This document shows, piece by piece, positions 53,965 to 62,122 of a stretch of DNA of 64,000 nucleotides. The notes beneath the pieces were generated by a model. It worked only from the letters and a program-made list of their open reading frames with translations, searched no databases and had not been told where the DNA came from. The translations under genes were made by a program, and so were the position numbers. How positions within the stretch are numbered: the first letter of the stretch is position 1; every line of letters starts with the position of its first letter. This DNA comes from Pseudomonas aestuarii (lineage in GTDB: Bacteria > Pseudomonadota > Gammaproteobacteria > Pseudomonadales > Pseudomonadaceae). The DNA lies in the NCBI RefSeq assembly GCF_027988105.1, contig NZ_JAQJZJ010000011.1, forward strand, positions 62,001 to 126,000, in the 5' to 3' direction.

Positions 53965-54155
53965 TACTGTGGGAATCGCTGGCGTGCAGTAGCGCTTCGG
54001 CGTTACGGGCCTGCGGCAACTATTCGAGGACAGGACGCAGCCAGGCTGGGGTTTCTAGCCGTTGGCTTTGGCGGTTTCAACGAGACTGTAGAGCTGAGCG
54101 CTGGCGGTTGCGCTTTTTGGCGTGTCGCTGAACGGCCAGTTCTTGCGGTTATGCA
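53965..54155 (-). pseudogene. IS66-family transposase remnant (C-terminal part)
   Basis: Minus-strand translation gives RKNWPFSDTPKSATASAQ followed by LYSLVETAKANG, a stop, then in a shifted frame WLRPVLE, a stop and LPQARNAEALL. These match the conserved C-terminal end of IS66 transposases (GRKNWLFSDTPKGA, YSLVETAKANG, WLRHVLERLPQA). Stops and a frame shift show decay; no inverted repeats or accessory genes were seen. Confidence 0.8.
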
Positions 54156-54209
54156 GCAGAGGTGGTGGTCGCGCGCCTGGCTGCCAAGCATTGCCGGCTT
54201 TGCATAATT

Positions 54210-54431
54210 TCAGAGGCTTTCCAGAAACTTCAGCAGAGCGTCAGTCGGACGATAGCGCATGAGCTTAGAGTAGCGCCGAGCAAATAGGGCTTCGACGTAA
54301 GGCACAGCGATGGCGCGGAGCCGCACCTCCAGCACCGGGGAATGAGCTGAGGAACGATCACCTAAGGAGCGGTGGGGGTTCGTTAGCTGCCGGTCACGAT
54401 CGACCGACACCGACCCAAAGCCGCCTGTCAC
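54210..54431 (-). other. Unrecognised 73-codon frame, possible gene fragment
   Basis: Ends with VPYVEALFARRYSKLMRYRP then TDALLKFLESL, which looks protein-like, but no family was recognised and the N-terminal half is low quality. It lies between the IS66 and MvaT remnants, so it may be another broken piece of mobile or imported DNA. Confidence 0.25.
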
Positions 54432-54682
54432 GAAAGGCGGACACCGGCCAGGAATGGACAGTCATCAGTTTTCTTGATCCCAATGCCGACCGCGGTGCAC
54501 CAGTTGATACGGCGAAGTTCACTCGCAAGCCTCGCGATGTAAAAAACTACAAAAATCCGATCACTGGCGCAGATATCGAAACCAAATGCTGCAACCATCG
54601 CCAACTTAAAGAATGAAAAACTGAGTTCGGCACCGACGTTATCGACGTCCTGACACACTCAGCAAGACCTGTTTTTATTTAA
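54431..54682 (+). pseudogene. MvaT/MvaU-family (H-NS-like) remnant with nonsense codon
   Basis: The frame reads FTRKPRDVKNYKNPITGADI then ETKCCNHRQLKE, a TGA stop at 54614, then KTEFGTDVIDVL. This matches the C-terminal DNA-binding domain of Pseudomonas MvaT/MvaU (YKNPHTGEVIETKGGNH then LKEWK). The TGA stands exactly where the conserved Trp codon (TGG) would be, and the GG pair of the core is CC. No N-terminal oligomerisation domain is visible. It is a decayed xenogeneic-silencer gene on AT-richer imported DNA. Confidence 0.78.
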
Positions 54683-55240
54683 AATTATGGCTCTGCGGGG
54701 CATTTTTTTCTTGGGGTTTAGAATGTTTGATCATGGCAGAGCGTATACCATGAAATCTCTTGGCGCTGAATATAATCACTTTATGCAGGCAGCCCACCAG
54801 GACAAGGTTCAATATGACGTAACGATTAAGCGCCAAACAGTTCCAGATGACCCTGCTAACAGCTTCGGCATTGAGACAGTGGCAGGCACTACCAACTTGC
54901 CACGACCAAGGAGGCATGAATGGCGTCACCGGGTTGATAGGAACTGCCCCATTAGAGACATGGAAGCCCTCTGACATATATTCAATCCTATACAAAACCC
55001 AGAGTCCGCAAGCCCTTATATTCTTTAGCTGACATTTGCTTATATTTTTCAAGAACAGCTGCGGGCAAAATCCACCCGAGAAGCTGATGAACACCCAAGT
55101 CATATCGATTAAAAACTCATGCTTATGTCTGCTGATGCGCTGCCTGGATCAAAGGCCAGATATGCAATTAGTGCCGGCAGCGACTTATGCGGCAATTAAT
55201 AAAGACCTTCCCAGGCGATAAATGTGCATGCGCGGCAGCC
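54683..55240. other. AT-rich gene-poor stretch of the island
   Basis: A 558-bp region of lower GC than the core. A plus-strand frame at 54687-54974 and a minus-strand frame at 54675-55103 overlap; neither has a recognisable product. No transposon ends were seen. Confidence 0.4.
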
Positions 55241-57760
55241 TCAACGTTGCCAGGCAATCAGTGCATTTTCCGCCGGCAGAAAGGCGTCTGGGCGCCAGGC
55301 GCGCACCCGGGGGGTGTAATGATCCGCAGGCCGCGTTGCCGCGACCGTGATGGAAAAGATATACCCCTGAATGGCACCGGTAATGGGCCCGACTGAGTTC
55401 ATCGGCAGGCATTCTGCCGGGTGCTCATCGCACAAGGCGCAATAGAGTTCCACCCTTACCCATTCCGCGGCGATCTCCCCCAGATAGACCGGCACGCTGA
55501 TGTGCAGTCGGTCACCGTCGTGTTTCGCATCGACTGTGCCGAAATGTATTTTGTCCCATCCAGTGGCAACCGCCTTCTGCCACGCATGAAGTGCGCGGGC
55601 GAGCTCGGCCTTATCTTTGCTGCGGAGTCGGAAAGCCTGAATCGCCGGTTGGTAATAACGATCCTGGTATTCGAGGAACATGCGATTGCTACTGAATTGC
55701 GGCCCCAGCTGCGACATGCTGGCGCGCATGCGTTGCACCCAACCACGTGGAATTCCCTGCGTGTCGCGCGTGTAGAAGGTGGGTACTACTTCTGCTTCGA
55801 GCAGGCTATACAAGCGCTCGGCGTCGGCCATATCGTCGCTGGGAGCGTCGCCGCCGATCGCCCATCCGCAGGCAGGCTGGTACGCCTCCGCCCACCAGCC
55901 GTCCAATTCGGACAGGTTCAGTCCACCGTTGACCAGTACTTTCATACCACTGGTACCGCAGGCCTCCCATGGTCGCCGCGGTGTATTGATCCAGACATCG
56001 ACGCCTTGCACCAGATGTTGGGCCAATTCGATGTCGTAATCCTCCAGGAACACGACATGCCTTCGTAGATTCGGCCGATGAACAAACTCCATCCATGCCT
56101 GGATCAGCTGCTTGCCCTGCTCGTCATTGGGGTGAGCTTTACCGGCGATGATCAACTGTACCGGATGATGCTCATCGGTTAGCAGACGCGTCAGGCGTTC
56201 CGGGTCATGCAGCAGCAGATTCGGTCGCTTATAGTCGGTAAATCGCCGCGCGAAGCCAAGCGTGAGGCAATTGGGATCAAGCACCTGCGCGGCTTCTTCA
56301 ACCTGCTGCGCTGACTCGCCCCGCTGTCCAAGGTGCCATGCCAAGCGGCTACGGGTGTAATGCACCAGGTCGCGGCGTTGCTCGGCGGCCATGGTCCACA
56401 AGGCCATATCGTCACTGTTGGATACCGTCCCCGGAAGAGACTCCACCGTGCCGAGCCAACGCTCCTTGCCACAGGTGCTGGTCCACAGGTGATCGGACCA
56501 GACCGAGTCCCAGGAAGGCACATGGACGCCGTTGGTAACATGTCCCACGGGTATCTCTTCCAGCGGCCAACGTGGATAGAGATCACTGAACAGCCGACGG
56601 CTGACCTCGCCATGCAAACGACTCACTGCATTGCACTGAGCGCACCCCCGCAATGCCAGGAAAGCCATGTTGAACGGCTCATCGTCGTCCGCCGGATCAC
56701 GCCGGCCCAGCGCAAGAAGTTCGCGCAATGAGATGTGACAGTCGTCGAGATAGTCGCGCGCATACTTGCCAATCAGCGTGGGTGAAAATGAGTCGAAACC
56801 CGCAGCCACTGGCGTATGCGTTGTGAATACATTACCTGCACGCGTTGCCCACCACGCCTCCCAGAACGATGTGTCCATCTTGTGCATAAAGCGCCGGGCG
56901 CGTTCCAGCACAAGCAGTGCGGCATGACCTTCGTTGAGGTGGCACACGTCAACGTCGAGACCAAGTGCGTCGAGTACTGCCCAGCCGCCAATGCCAAGCA
57001 CCACTTCTTGGAGCAAACGCATTTCCGAACCGCCACCGTACAACTTAGCGGTGATACCGCGGTCGCCAGCACCATTGCGCAGATCGTTACTGTCCAGCAG
57101 GTACAGGCGCGTACGTCCGACGATGGCTTGCCATACACGCACATACAAAGTGCGACCGGGAAGCTCCAGCACGATTTTCAGCCATGCGCCTTCGTTGCCG
57201 ATAGTAGGCTGAATCGGCAGGCTGGTCGGGTCATTGTAGGGATAGGCCTCGTGCTGCCTGCCTCCCGCGTCGATGTTTTGCCGAAAATAACCTTCCTGAT
57301 AGAGCAAACCCACGCCAAGTATTGGAACGCCCATGTCGCTCGCCGTCTTGAGGTAATCCCCGGCCAGCACACCGAGTCCGCCTGCGTAGAGCGGAAAGGC
57401 CTCGCTCAGACCAAACTCCATGCTGAAGTAGGCGATCCGCGCCGAATCGCTAGCCGTATGCTGCTGTGCATACCAGCATGTGTCTTCAAGATATCGTCGA
57501 TGCTCTTGGATGGCGTGCGCGAGCTTCTGCGAGAAAGTGGCATCTCGGCAGAGTTCGTCAAGACACTGCTGCGAAGCGTTCTGCAGAATCATCCATGGGT
57601 TATGGGTGCGCTCCCATAGTTCCGGGTCAATAGCTTTCCACAGGCCGTCGAGTGCATGATTCCAGGTCCAGCGCAGGTTAAGCGCGAGCTCGGTTAATGA
57701 GGAGAGTTGCTCCGGCAACTCGCGGGGCAAGAACGCATACACGTCAACACCTCGATGCAT
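55241..57760 (-). CDS. Alpha-glucan phosphorylase (DUF3417 type)
   Basis: PLP enzyme of 839 residues that releases glucose 1-phosphate from alpha-1,4-glucans. The N-terminal DUF3417 region (LALNLRWTWNHALDGLWKAI) marks the alpha-glucan family distinct from E. coli GlgP. Core motifs: YFSMEFGLSEAFPLYAGGLG, HLNEGHAALL, HVTNGVHVPSW, and the PLP region EACGTSGMKVLVNGG with the Lys. Length is normal and the frame intact. No glycogen synthase, branching or debranching gene is nearby. It is the largest intact gene in the decayed island, and its codon use is less GC-rich than the flanking core genes. Confidence 0.93.
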   Translation of the reverse strand: MHRGVDVYAFLPRELPEQLSSLTELALNLRWTWNHALDGLWKAIDPELWERTHNPWMILQNASQQCLDELCRDATFSQKLAHAIQEHRRYLEDTCWYAQQHTASDSARIAYFSMEFGLSEAFPLYAGGLGVLAGDYLKTASDMGVPILGVGLLYQEGYFRQNIDAGGRQHEAYPYNDPTSLPIQPTIGNEGAWLKIVLELPGRTLYVRVWQAIVGRTRLYLLDSNDLRNGAGDRGITAKLYGGGSEMRLLQEVVLGIGGWAVLDALGLDVDVCHLNEGHAALLVLERARRFMHKMDTSFWEAWWATRAGNVFTTHTPVAAGFDSFSPTLIGKYARDYLDDCHISLRELLALGRRDPADDDEPFNMAFLALRGCAQCNAVSRLHGEVSRRLFSDLYPRWPLEEIPVGHVTNGVHVPSWDSVWSDHLWTSTCGKERWLGTVESLPGTVSNSDDMALWTMAAEQRRDLVHYTRSRLAWHLGQRGESAQQVEEAAQVLDPNCLTLGFARRFTDYKRPNLLLHDPERLTRLLTDEHHPVQLIIAGKAHPNDEQGKQLIQAWMEFVHRPNLRRHVVFLEDYDIELAQHLVQGVDVWINTPRRPWEACGTSGMKVLVNGGLNLSELDGWWAEAYQPACGWAIGGDAPSDDMADAERLYSLLEAEVVPTFYTRDTQGIPRGWVQRMRASMSQLGPQFSSNRMFLEYQDRYYQPAIQAFRLRSKDKAELARALHAWQKAVATGWDKIHFGTVDAKHDGDRLHISVPVYLGEIAAEWVRVELYCALCDEHPAECLPMNSVGPITGAIQGYIFSITVAATRPADHYTPRVRAWRPDAFLPAENALIAWQR

Positions 57761-58002
57761 CCGGTAGTTTTGCGGACCCTAATCATTCGTGCCATGAGGC
57801 ACATGATGACCATCGCGATCCACGATCGATCTTCCCTCTTTGCTATGGGGAGCTACGGTGTGCGCAGCTCGTGCGGCTGCCATTAGTATGGTCCGGTTGG
57901 CACAGTTTTACGGTCGTCGACGCAATGGATGTGTGAAAGAGACTCTCACCATTGGCGGACGTAGCGCGCGAGTGCAACTGATCGAACAGCTGCCGCACCG
58001 AT
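57761..58002. other. Stretch between the phosphorylase gene and the SRAP copy
   Basis: A 242-bp region holding the phosphorylase promoter. A short plus frame (VKETLTIGGRSARVQLIEQL) runs into the SRAP remnant without recognisable homology; this marks the left breakpoint of the duplicated segment. Confidence 0.4.
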
Positions 58003-58478
58003 GGACGCCCGGGTCGAGACGGTGGCGAGCGGCACGCTCTTCAAGCAGATATGGCAACACCGCGCGCTGGTCGCCGCTGACGGCTGGTATGAGTGGGTGA
58101 AGGACGCGAGCGATCCACAGCACAAGCAGCCCTACTTCTATTCGCCTGCGCGACGGCGGGCCGATGCTCTTCGCCGCCATCGGCCAGCTTCCCCACGCCG
58201 ACAGCGAGGTCAGCGAGGACGACGGGCTCGTGATCCTCACCACCGACGCCCAGGGCGCCATATGGGATATCCATGATCGCCGCCCCGTGGTGCTCCCGCG
58301 AGTGGATAGACCCGCATACAACTGCGCAGCGGGCCGAACAGATCGTGCGGGAGCTGGGCCTGCAGTCCGAGGCGTTCGAGTGGTATCAGGTCGGCAAGGC
58401 GGTGGGTAACGTGAAAAACACCGGGCCAGCGCTGATTGCTCCGCTTGATTCCAGAGAGTCACCCGACCGGTCCTGAGC
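58003..58478 (+). pseudogene. Truncated, frameshifted duplicate of the SRAP gene
   Basis: Nearly identical in sequence to 52351-52836 of the intact SRAP gene. The first 77 codons, including Cys2 and the promoter, are missing. A one-base insertion occurs at the TACTTCATTCG site (here TACTTCTATTCG), and a 14-base deletion removes the region between two CCCGCG repeats (GTGCTACCCGCGGACTTGG in the intact copy). The remaining reading is spread over three frames, so no protein is made. Confidence 0.9.
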
Positions 58479-58887
58479 GGCGGAGGCGACCTTAACCGGT
58501 CAGTTGCGACCGGCCGCAAGCGGCCAAAAGCAGACCGTTCTAAGCACAGTGAGCCAGGATTGCTAGCGAAGAGGCGGGACGCCAGGCGTATCCTTGGAGC
58601 GGGTGGACGCCCGCTCCGTTGGGATGAACCATTCTGAATATCTGCCTCTGGCCGATGTCTGCCTTTCGCCACCGACCGCTTCGCCTCGGTTTCCCTTCCG
58701 CGCCCTGCAGCCCCTTTGCGGCCGGTCACAGACCGGGGCCTGGGCCCCTGGCAAAATACGCGCCTGCCAGCTAGCTGTGGCAAACGCCAAGCCTGGCTGG
58801 CCCCATGCCTCGGATCCGAGAGTGAACCCGAGGCGACTTGGAGTGTCTGTCATCGTGGGATGACACAACGGGCCATGCGCCCCTCCC

Positions 58888-58905
58888 GGGAGAAAGCTTT
58901 CTCCC
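58888..58905. repeat. 18-bp perfect palindrome
   Basis: GGGAGAAAGCTTTCTCCC is fully self-complementary with no loop. It lies about 140 bp upstream of the SH3 gene. The symmetry suits a dimeric DNA-binding protein; no regulator was identified. Confidence 0.6.
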
Positions 58906-58937
58906 CAGCACGCCACGATCTGCGAAGCAGTCGTGAC

Positions 58938-58959
58938 CCAAGCCGTCGCTACGGCTTGG
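58938..58959. repeat. Leader hairpin upstream of the SH3 gene
   Basis: CCAAGCCGT and ACGGCTTGG flank a CGCT tetraloop. No T-tract follows, so it is probably a structured leader, not a terminator. Confidence 0.5.
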
Positions 58960-59044
58960 TGGCAGGGTCTTATAGGCTATTGCCGCAGCGCTTACCACCT
59001 GGCCATCGGAGCCTTTATCTTTTCCTTTTTTATGTGAAGTCATC

Positions 59045-59731
59045 ATGTCCCTATCTCGCCATCTTTTTGCCCTTGCCTCTCGTCTTGCCCGCTTTCATGT
59101 CAGCGCGCAGCGCCGTGCCCTTGGCGCTGGCCTGCTCGGAGCCCTGCTCGCCATCTGCGGCCCCGTTCATGCGCAGGAGGCCGGCGACAATCAGCGCTGG
59201 GTCAGCGACAGTCTGAGCACCTATGTACGCAGCGGCCCGACTGACGGCTATCGCATAGTCGGCACCCTGCAATCCGGGCAGAAGGTCGAACTGATCAGCA
59301 CCCAGGGCGACTACAGCCGGGTCCGCAGCGAGGCCGGCACCACCGTATGGATTCCCAGCAGGGACCTGCAGGACAGGCCCGGCCAGGCCGAGCGCTTGCC
59401 GCAACTGGAGCAGCAAGTGGCCGAGCTCAGCGACCAGCTCAAGACCATCGACGACAGCTGGAAGCTCCGCACCCAGGGCCTGCAGGAAACCCTGGACTCG
59501 CGCAAGGCGTTGATCGAAGAACTGCAAGCGCGCCGCAAGGCCCTCGACGTCGAGCTGACCGCGAGCCAATCGCAGCTGCGCACCGCGCAGGCGCGCCTGG
59601 GCGATGAGAACAATCAGCTGTTGATGCGCTACCTGATCTACGGCGCCGCTATCGCCGGTGCCGGTCTGCTCCTCGGGCTGATCCTGCCGGCCATGACCCG
59701 CGGCCGCAAACGCAACGACCGCTGGTTCTGA
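59045..59731 (+). CDS. SH3-domain envelope protein, TIGR04211/YgiM family
   Basis: A 228-residue exported, membrane-anchored protein. A long signal peptide (to about residue 43, VHAQ-EAG) is followed by a bacterial SH3 domain at about 50-110 (DSLSTYVRSGPTDGYRIVGTL), a coiled coil rich in Glu/Gln (about 115-195), and a C-terminal TM helix (about 203-220) with a basic tail. The layout matches YgiM-type SH3 proteins of gammaproteobacteria, thought to act at the cell envelope. It is monocistronic; function not established. Confidence 0.88.
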   Translation: MSLSRHLFALASRLARFHVSAQRRALGAGLLGALLAICGPVHAQEAGDNQRWVSDSLSTYVRSGPTDGYRIVGTLQSGQKVELISTQGDYSRVRSEAGTTVWIPSRDLQDRPGQAERLPQLEQQVAELSDQLKTIDDSWKLRTQGLQETLDSRKALIEELQARRKALDVELTASQSQLRTAQARLGDENNQLLMRYLIYGAAIAGAGLLLGLILPAMTRGRKRNDRWF

Positions 59732-60118
59732 ACCGCTGCCGGGCGCTGCAGCGCCACCAGCGGCGACATCGGCAGCCAGCTCGGTCAAGGGCTGCGACAC
59801 TCAATCTGCCCCGATGGGCAGCCGCCCCTCCTGCGCAGGCGGGTGCAGCCGAACCGGCGAACTGCCCGGCTAGCGAAGCCGCCTTGTCACGTGGCAGCAC
59901 GGCAAGAGAGCCGTTGTCTTGGTGCACCGGCAAGCCACGTTGATAACTGCCGGCACGCTATGGCATCACTCTTGCTCAGTATTCATTACTGACAGCTATC
60001 ACTGACAGATCGCATCCGCAGGATTCGCTCCTGCAAGGCAAAGGCGCCTGAACCCGCTGCGGCTATTTCGCAGAGGCTTCAGGCGTTTTTTTGGCTAGCC
60101 CGTCGGAGATTCAGACAC
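59732..60118 (+). other. Intergenic region with terminator and possible small RNA
   Basis: A 387-bp region between the SH3 and MCP genes. The strong terminator at 60045-60092 is over 310 bp from the SH3 stop, and a second hairpin (CGCAGGA / TCCTGCA, about 60017-60035) lies just before it. This arrangement could mark a short independent transcript, but no convincing promoter was found. Confidence 0.35.
60045..60092 (+). terminator. Rho-independent terminator before the MCP operon
   Basis: CGCCTGAA / TTCAGGCG stem with an inner structured loop, followed by seven T residues, 27 bp before the MCP start. Confidence 0.85.
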
Positions 60119-61252
60119 ATGAAGTGGCTTACCTACCCTGCGTTCTTGCTGCTACGCGAACTGGGCCTCGTCGGCATGCTGCGCACCCTGCTGGGGATGA
60201 CCCTGGCAGGTGGCGTCAGCTCGCTGGCTGCACCGACACTGCCAACAGCACCACTGTGGACAGTCCTGGCCTACCTGGCCATTGCCAGCCTGTGGCTGCT
60301 GCAGCAGGAGATCGGCCAGTTGCAACGCTACTGTGAAGGCGCCGCCCAGCATGGCGCCCAGGAGCCAGCCAGCGCCAGTGAGTGGCGGTTGCTGCAGCCG
60401 GTCAGTCGCGGCTTCCAGCAGTGGCTGAACCGCGAGCAGCGGCAACAACAGCTGTTACAGCAGCGCCTGGATGAAATCTCCCACTCCTCACACGAGCTCG
60501 AGCAAAGCGCGGCACTGGTGACCCGCAATGCCGAAGGGCAAAGCCACTCGGCTACAGTCGCGGCGGCGGCGGTCGAGCAACTGAATGTGAGCATCGTACA
60601 GGTGGCGGCGCTGGCCGATGAGTCGCGGCAAACCAGCGTGGTGGCCAGCGAGCAGCTGGCCGATGGCATCGAACAGCTCACCAATCTGGTGCAGCAGGTG
60701 TCCGAAATGGCGCAGCAAGCCATCACCACCAACGACCTGATCCAGCGGCTGAACAGCAACTCGCGCACCATCAATGAAATGTCCGGCACCATCCGCGGGA
60801 TTGCCGCGCAAACCAACCTGCTCGCCCTGAATGCCGCCATCGAAGCGGCCCGCGCCGGCGAAAGCGGTCGTGGCTTCGCCGTAGTGGCCGATGAAGTGCG
60901 CCGCCTGGCCTTGCACAGCCAGGAATCGGCGGCCGAAATCAGCCGCAACATCGAATCGGTGCAACAGCACATCCAGGATGCCACGGTCCGGGTGTCCGAC
61001 CTGACCGACCTGGCGCATCGCAGTGCCCACAGCTCAGAGGCGGTACGCACCCTGCTCGATCAGGTGCAGCAGCGCACCCTGCAATTGACCGAGCAGGTGG
61101 ACCAGGTGGCGGTCAGTACCGAACAACAGGGCAAGGCCGTGGCGGAAATCGCCGAACTGGCCGACCGCGTCCGCCAGGGCAATGCCGACAACCTGCTGGC
61201 CGCCGATCAGGCGCGCACCATCGCCCACCATCTGGCTCATCTGACAGGATAA
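60119..61252 (+). CDS. Methyl-accepting chemotaxis protein without a ligand-binding domain
   Basis: A 377-residue MCP. Two hydrophobic segments near the N-terminus (about 10-36 and 45-62) are joined by only a few residues, so there is no periplasmic sensor domain. The cytoplasmic signalling tip is canonical ([20 protein letters not shown] ... [13 protein letters not shown]). It would control CheA or a Wsp/Pil-like kinase. Two signalling genes follow (5 bp, then 10 bp), so the sensing part may be supplied by the NIT-like neighbour. Confidence 0.9.
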   Translation: MKWLTYPAFLLLRELGLVGMLRTLLGMTLAGGVSSLAAPTLPTAPLWTVLAYLAIASLWLLQQEIGQLQRYCEGAAQHGAQEPASASEWRLLQPVSRGFQQWLNREQRQQQLLQQRLDEISHSSHELEQSAALVTRNAEGQSHSATVAAAAVEQLNVSIVQVAALADESRQTSVVASEQLADGIEQLTNLVQQVSEMAQQAITTNDLIQRLNSNSRTINEMSGTIRGIAAQTNLLALNAAIEAARAGESGRGFAVVADEVRRLALHSQESAAEISRNIESVQQHIQDATVRVSDLTDLAHRSAHSSEAVRTLLDQVQQRTLQLTEQVDQVAVSTEQQGKAVAEIAELADRVRQGNADNLLAADQARTIAHHLAHLTG

Positions 61253-61257
61253 TCAGC

Positions 61258-62112
61258 ATGAATGGATTGCCCGGACTCCCCCTCCAGCTCGCCGGCGGCG
61301 CCGCCCTGGTCCTGACCACGCTGCTGTTCTACGCCCTGCACCGCCGCCTGCAGCGACACAGGCACCAGCATAGGCAGTTGAACATTCGCCAGCTGGCCTT
61401 GTTACGCGCGCTGATCGCCGGGTTTCAGCGTCATCGCGGCCTGAGCAATGGCGTGCTCTGTGGCGATGCCAGCCTGAGCCAGGATCTTGCCGCCGCGCGC
61501 CAGGGGCTGGACCAGCATATCCGCGCGGCCCAGGAGCTCGAGAGCTCGCACCGGGACGCCTGGAACAGCCTGATCGATCACTGGTCGCGGATGCGCGAAG
61601 GGCGCAGCAGCGACCGGGCGAACAACCTGAGCCAGCATCACCTGATCATTCGCAACAGCATCTTCTTGATGGAGGATGTGGCCAGCGAAATCGATCTGAG
61701 CGAGGGCCGTGCCGAGCTGGGCTACCTACCCTGCATCTGGCGCGAGGTGGTCCAGGCCGCCGAATGGGCGGGCCAGGCCCGCGCCCTGGGTACCGGCATG
61801 GCGGCGGCCGGCCAGAGCAGTGCCGAGCAGCGCGTGCGGATGCGTTTTCTCTACCAGAAGATCGAGCTGCTGGCCGGCACGGCCTTTGCCACCCTGCAGC
61901 GCCATGCCACCGCGCACCCACAGATCAACGGGCTGCGCCTGGAGCATCGCCAACAGGTGGTGGCGGATTTTCTGCGCTGCATAAAACAGGAACTGCTCGG
62001 CCAGGAGCAACCGGTGATTGCCGCCAAGACCTACTTCCAACGCGCCACCCAGGCCATCGACGAACTGCTGGCCCTGGTCGATGCGGCGCTGGCTCAGCTC
62101 CAGCCCCGCTGA
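61258..62112 (+). CDS. Membrane-anchored NIT-like helical sensor protein
   Basis: A 284-residue protein with one N-terminal TM helix (about 8-26) followed by an all-helical region. Segments LRALIAGFQRHRGLSNGVLC and DLAAARQGLDQHI resemble the first helix of nitrate/nitrite-sensing (NIT) domains, whose core is a Q-R-x-R-G-L-S type motif. No output domain is present. It lies between the MCP and EAL genes in one operon and so probably passes a signal to one or both. The NIT assignment is by motif only; ligand unknown. Confidence 0.65.
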   Translation: MNGLPGLPLQLAGGAALVLTTLLFYALHRRLQRHRHQHRQLNIRQLALLRALIAGFQRHRGLSNGVLCGDASLSQDLAAARQGLDQHIRAAQELESSHRDAWNSLIDHWSRMREGRSSDRANNLSQHHLIIRNSIFLMEDVASEIDLSEGRAELGYLPCIWREVVQAAEWAGQARALGTGMAAAGQSSAEQRVRMRFLYQKIELLAGTAFATLQRHATAHPQINGLRLEHRQQVVADFLRCIKQELLGQEQPVIAAKTYFQRATQAIDELLALVDAALAQLQPR

Positions 62113-62122
62113 GGAACCGCAG

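Larger units (their letters stand above)
58479..59044. other. Intergenic region right of the island
   Basis: A 566-bp region. Hairpins at 58888-58905 and 58938-58959 are clear. An open minus frame at 58563-58916 (117 codons) has no recognised family. The promoter of the SH3 gene should lie at the right end. Confidence 0.4.

Noticed and set aside
53905-54207. A 100-codon plus-strand frame that might be a small gene
   Set aside because: It is antisense to the IS66 remnant, whose conserved motifs explain the region better.
54675-55103. Overlapping plus and minus frames in AT-rich DNA
   Set aside because: Neither shows a motif, a start site or codon bias that would favour it over chance.
58563-58916. 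A 117-codon minus-strand frame
   Set aside because: No family recognised, no convincing ribosome site, biased composition; kept only as a note in the intergenic entry.
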